From NCBI GenBank assembly GCA_031258035.1, contig JAIRNL010000060.1, forward strand, positions 1-6,949: DNA of 6,949 bases, given 5' to 3'. The DNA comes from Azoarcus sp. GTDB taxonomy: Bacteria > Pseudomonadota > Gammaproteobacteria > Burkholderiales > Rhodocyclaceae. Position 1 is the stretch's first letter; each line of letters starts with the position of its first letter. The notes under the pieces are model-generated. The model searched no databases, was not told the DNA's origin, and saw only the letters and a program-made list of their open reading frames with translations. Of the stretch, positions 4,221-6,949 are shown piece after piece. The translations under genes were made by a program, and so were the position numbers.

Positions 4221-6757
4221 GCCACTTTTTGCAACAGCGTCGGGTTCGCGGTGTGGATGAAGTAGCGGCGATGCACTTCATCGGAGAGTGTCTGGGCGGC
4301 GGCGGCGGTATCGGCGAGCAGGGCGCGCAGGGCGGCGAGCGCCTGCCCGGGGTCGTCCTCCTCGAAGCGGCCGAGGTCGAAATCCCCCAGCCGGCGAGCC
4401 AGCAGGTCGATTGTCTGCGAGGGGAAGGGGTGTCCCAGTTCGTGGGCGGCATGGCCGATATATTCGTATAACATGTCTACCTGGAAACGTATCGCGTGCG
4501 GGTTGGTGGGGTCGAACACGACCAGATGCAGTGCCGGCAGCAGTTCCGGCATGCGCCGGTAGCGCGCGCGATAGGTGACGATGGCGTCGGCGGCTTCCAG
4601 CAGCCATTCCAGCATTTGTTCGCGTTCGCCGGCCCCGGCGTGCGCCGGCACCGAGATCAGGCCAGCCAGCCCTTCCATGCGCTCGATGAGGCGGCCGAGA
4701 ATGAGAAAGCGCCAGCCCGCATCGCGGGTCATGTCGTCGAGCGCGAAGCCGGCGAAAGTGATGCACGCCTGCATGATGTGGTCGATGGTCGATAATGCCT
4801 GGTCGATGCCGGTGATGGGCGCGGTGAGCAGTTGTTCGAGGGCGTGGAGCGCGTGCCAGTTGTCCGTGGACAGGCGTTCGCGCACCTGCCCGGCGGCGAG
4901 GGCGAGCGCGCGCAGGTTGAATGCCACCGAGCCGGGCTGGGTGGCGTCGGCCAGCGCGGCGGCGAGCTGGCGTTCGAGGCGGGTTTCTTCCGCCGCATCG
5001 TCGTCCGTCCCGGCGCGCGCCGGGTCATCCTCATCCCTTTCCCTGCGCGCATCGGGTCGATCATCGAGCACGCCCTGGCGGCGCAGCGCCGTGAGCAATC
5101 CCGCGAGTCCCTGTTCGGCGTCGTCCTCGCTGCTGGCGATGCGGCTTATCGCCGCGCGCAACAAGCGGGCGCCGAGTTCGACCCGCTCGGTGTAGCGCCC
5201 GAGCCAGAACAGGTTTTCTCCCACCCTGGAAGGAATGTCGGCGCCGTTGTTGACGAGGTCGTCGACGCCCAGGCGGCGCTTGAGGAGCGAAGCGCGCACC
5301 GGGTTGGGGGCGCGAATCCAGGTGTCCTTGGACAATCCGCCGCGCTGCATCGAGATGACTTCCATGCCGGTTCTCGGCGCCACGCGCCCGAGCGCGCCGG
5401 GCATGACGGTATAGTCGCCGTCGCCGCCGACACAGGAGAAAACGCGGATGCCTACCGAGCGCGGCAACAGGCGGCGGTGTCGCCACACCGGCGCCTGCGC
5501 GAGCCGCACCCACTCCTGCGCCACGTAGGCATGGGGTTGGGCGAGGATGCGTTCGATCATTTTGGCGCGGGACTCGCCATGCAGCAGGTGGCCGAACACC
5601 GCATTCATGCGCATGCCGGGGAAAGCCGGCTTGATGACCAGTTCGTCGAGATGCGCGAGGACGTATTCGAGCGCCGGTTTTTCGCCACACCACCAACTCG
5701 CCACCGAGGGCATCGCCAGCGGCTCGCCGAGCAGGCGCTGGCAGATTGCCGGCAGAAAGCCGAAAAACGCGCCCGATTCGAGCACGCCACTACCGATGGC
5801 GTTGGCCATCAACACCCGCCCGGCGCGGACGGCCCCGAGCAGTCCCGGAATACCGAGGGCGGAATCGGCGCGCAATTCGAGCGGATCGCAATAATCGTCG
5901 TCGAGCCGGCGCAGGATGGCATGTACCCGGCGCAGGCCGCGCAGCGTCTTGAGGAACACTGTGTTGTCGCGCACGGTGAGATCCTGCCCTTCGACCAGTG
6001 GAAAGCCGAGATAACGGGCAAGAAAAGCGTGCTCGAAATAGGTCTCGTTGTATGGCCCCGGCGTGAGCAGCACGGTGAGCGGCGTTTCATCTCCGCTGGT
6101 CGGGGCGCAACGGGCAAGACTTTCCTGCATCGAACGGAAATAATTAGCCAGCCGGTTGACGTGCAACTCGCGGAAAGCAACCGGAAAAGCGTTCGAGACG
6201 ATGATGCGGTTCTGCAAGGCGTACCCGGCGCCGGACGGCCCTTGCGTGCGATCGGCGATGACCCACCAGTGCCCATTGGGCGCGCGGGCAAGATCGACGG
6301 CGTAGCTGAACAGCCAGATATTGCCCGGCGGATGCAGACCGCGCGCCGGCCAGCGGAAACCCGGCTGGCCGAAAACCAGCGCCGGCGGCAACAGTCCCTC
6401 GGCAAGCAGATGTTGCGGCCCGTAGAGATCGGCGAGGATGGCATTGAGCAGCCGCGCCCGCTGCGCCACCGCCGCGGACAGGCGGCGCCACTCGCTGTCG
6501 TCGATGATGAGCGGCAACATGTCGAGTTCCCACAGTCGCCGGCTGCCTTGCGGATCGCTATAAATGTTGTAGCTGACGCCGTCGGCCTCGATTGCGTCGC
6601 GCACGAGTTTCTCGCGCTGGAGAAGGGACTCCGCGGAGATGCTCTCCAGCCGCTCCGCGAATGCCAGCCAGTGGGCGCGCGCTTCGCCGCGGGCGACGAA
6701 CATCTCATCGTAGCGGCTGGGACGGAAGGGATAATCGAGAAGAATACCGGCGGGCAT
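4217..6757 (-). CDS. Fusion of circularly permuted ATP-grasp (type 2) and alpha-E domains
   Basis: An 846-residue two-domain protein. Residues about 14-500 are a circularly permuted ATP-grasp domain, with R-Y-D-E-M near the start and D-L-A-R-A-P-N-G-H-W-W-V-I-A-D-R (155-170). P-S-G-A-G-Y-A-L-Q-N-R follows (174-184), then A-N-A-I-G-S-G-V-L-E (318-327), V-I-K-P-A-F-P-G with the likely ATP-binding Lys376, and Q-E-W-V (414-417). ATP-grasp enzymes of this type are predicted to join a carboxylate to an amine through an acyl-phosphate. Residues about 506-835 are an alpha-E (DUF403) helical domain, starting I-P-S-R-V-G-E-N-L-F-W-L-G-R-Y and including Q-P-G-S-V-A-F-N (607-614). A charged Asp/Glu/Arg stretch (567-593) interrupts its helices. 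In many genomes these are two genes. No signal peptide is seen, so it should be cytoplasmic. It sits 60 bp after the DUF2126-type gene and overlaps the next transglutaminase gene by 4 bp. The substrate is unknown. The start at 6757 lacks a well-placed ribosome site; Met19 is an alternative but has none either. Confidence 0.93.
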   Translation of the reverse strand: MPAGILLDYPFRPSRYDEMFVARGEARAHWLAFAERLESISAESLLQREKLVRDAIEADGVSYNIYSDPQGSRRLWELDMLPLIIDDSEWRRLSAAVAQRARLLNAILADLYGPQHLLAEGLLPPALVFGQPGFRWPARGLHPPGNIWLFSYAVDLARAPNGHWWVIADRTQGPSGAGYALQNRIIVSNAFPVAFRELHVNRLANYFRSMQESLARCAPTSGDETPLTVLLTPGPYNETYFEHAFLARYLGFPLVEGQDLTVRDNTVFLKTLRGLRRVHAILRRLDDDYCDPLELRADSALGIPGLLGAVRAGRVLMANAIGSGVLESGAFFGFLPAICQRLLGEPLAMPSVASWWCGEKPALEYVLAHLDELVIKPAFPGMRMNAVFGHLLHGESRAKMIERILAQPHAYVAQEWVRLAQAPVWRHRRLLPRSVGIRVFSCVGGDGDYTVMPGALGRVAPRTGMEVISMQRGGLSKDTWIRAPNPVRASLLKRRLGVDDLVNNGADIPSRVGENLFWLGRYTERVELGARLLRAAISRIASSEDDAEQGLAGLLTALRRQGVLDDRPDARRERDEDDPARAGTDDDAAEETRLERQLAAALADATQPGSVAFNLRALALAAGQVRERLSTDNWHALHALEQLLTAPITGIDQALSTIDHIMQACITFAGFALDDMTRDAGWRFLILGRLIERMEGLAGLISVPAHAGAGEREQMLEWLLEAADAIVTYRARYRRMPELLPALHLVVFDPTNPHAIRFQVDMLYEYIGHAAHELGHPFPSQTIDLLARRLGDFDLGRFEEDDPGQALAALRALLADTAAAAQTLSDEVHRRYFIHTANPTLLQKVA

Positions 6758-6762
6758 GGGGC

Positions 6763-6780
6763 GAGGCGTCGATCCGCCTC
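6763..6780 (-). promoter_or_regulatory. Small hairpin covering a GGAGG before the ATP-grasp/alpha-E start
   Basis: On the minus strand GGAGG (plus-strand 6777-6781) lies 19 bases before the ATG, too far for a normal ribosome site. Most of it is paired in a 6-bp stem (GAGGCG with CGCCTC, loop GATCGA). The fold could bring the ribosome site nearer the ATG or hide it. The gap to the preceding stop is only 60 bp, so the gene probably relies on read-through transcription from the right. Confidence 0.3.
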
Positions 6781-6817
6781 CGGCGGCGTGGCGCGCTGTG
6801 CGTTGTGTCGGGAAACA

Positions 6818-6949
6818 TCAATAGTGGCGCAAGTCTAGCGTGAAAGGGAACTCTGCCTGAGGCTGGACATCACGGGGGACGATTTTCCCCGGCGTGTGGC
6901 CGAAGCGGAAAAAGCGCGCGATGCGACGGCTTTCGGCTTCAAAGGCATT
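6818..6949 (-). CDS. C-terminal end of a transglutaminase-family protein with DUF2126 (partial)
   Basis: Only the last 43 codons are inside the window; the gene runs off the right edge and no start is visible. The reading frame is open from the edge to a TGA. The protein end contains E-A-E-S-R-R-I-A-R-F-F-R-F-G-H-T-P-G followed by E-F-P-F-T-L-D-L-R. I recognise this as the C-terminus of the long (about 1100-residue) transglutaminase/DUF2126 proteins that commonly sit next to circularly permuted ATP-grasp and alpha-E genes. The position, 60 bp upstream of the ATP-grasp/alpha-E gene in the same direction, is what that family predicts. The assignment rests on a short fragment plus context; the transglutaminase core itself is outside the window. 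Confidence 0.7.
   Translation of the reverse strand, partial: NAFEAESRRIARFFRFGHTPGKIVPRDVQPQAEFPFTLDLRHY

Noticed and set aside
4832..6838. 668-codon open frame on the plus strand
   Set aside because: It is antisense to the ATP-grasp/alpha-E gene, whose motifs are clear. Its translation shows no recognisable domain, and long antisense frames are common opposite GC-rich genes.

Overview
The window looks like chromosomal DNA of a high-GC proteobacterium, most likely a betaproteobacterium. Three things suggest this: the adjacent aat-bpt pair, the end of a PEP-CTERM protein (exosortase substrates are common in environmental betaproteobacteria), and the large ATP-grasp/alpha-E/transglutaminase cluster. 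No tRNA, rRNA, CRISPR array, insertion sequence or phage gene was seen. The lineage is inferred from gene content only.

Layout, left to right. The plus strand opens with the last 40 codons of a PEP-CTERM protein, followed by a strong intrinsic terminator (144-176). Convergent to it, on the minus strand, are bpt (188-955) and aat (945-1694). They overlap by 11 bp and encode two aminoacyl-tRNA-protein transferases that attach Leu/Phe to protein N-termini (N-degron pathway). Divergent from aat is a small DUF2325 gene (1844-2236). Its upstream region carries a recognisable promoter overlapped by several Fur-box-like sequences, and its product ends in a CxxCxxC tail. Convergent to it is an exported NlpC/P60 peptidase (2291-3169, minus).

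The right half is a minus-strand cluster transcribed right to left. It holds the C-terminal end of a DUF2126-type transglutaminase-family protein (6818-6949, partial). Next is an 846-residue fusion of a circularly permuted ATP-grasp domain and an alpha-E domain (4217-6757). Last is a transglutaminase-like cysteine protein (3288-4220), whose start overlaps the preceding stop. The NlpC/P60 gene lies 118 bp further downstream in the same orientation. Published comparative genomics predicts that this ATP-grasp/alpha-E/transglutaminase set makes and processes an unknown peptide or amide-linked modification. That chemistry remains the least understood part of the window.

The most interesting points are this uncharacterised ligase/transglutaminase cluster with a cell-wall-type peptidase beside it, and the apparently iron-regulated DUF2325 gene with its cysteine tail. 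All functional statements rest on motifs read by eye; no database search was done.
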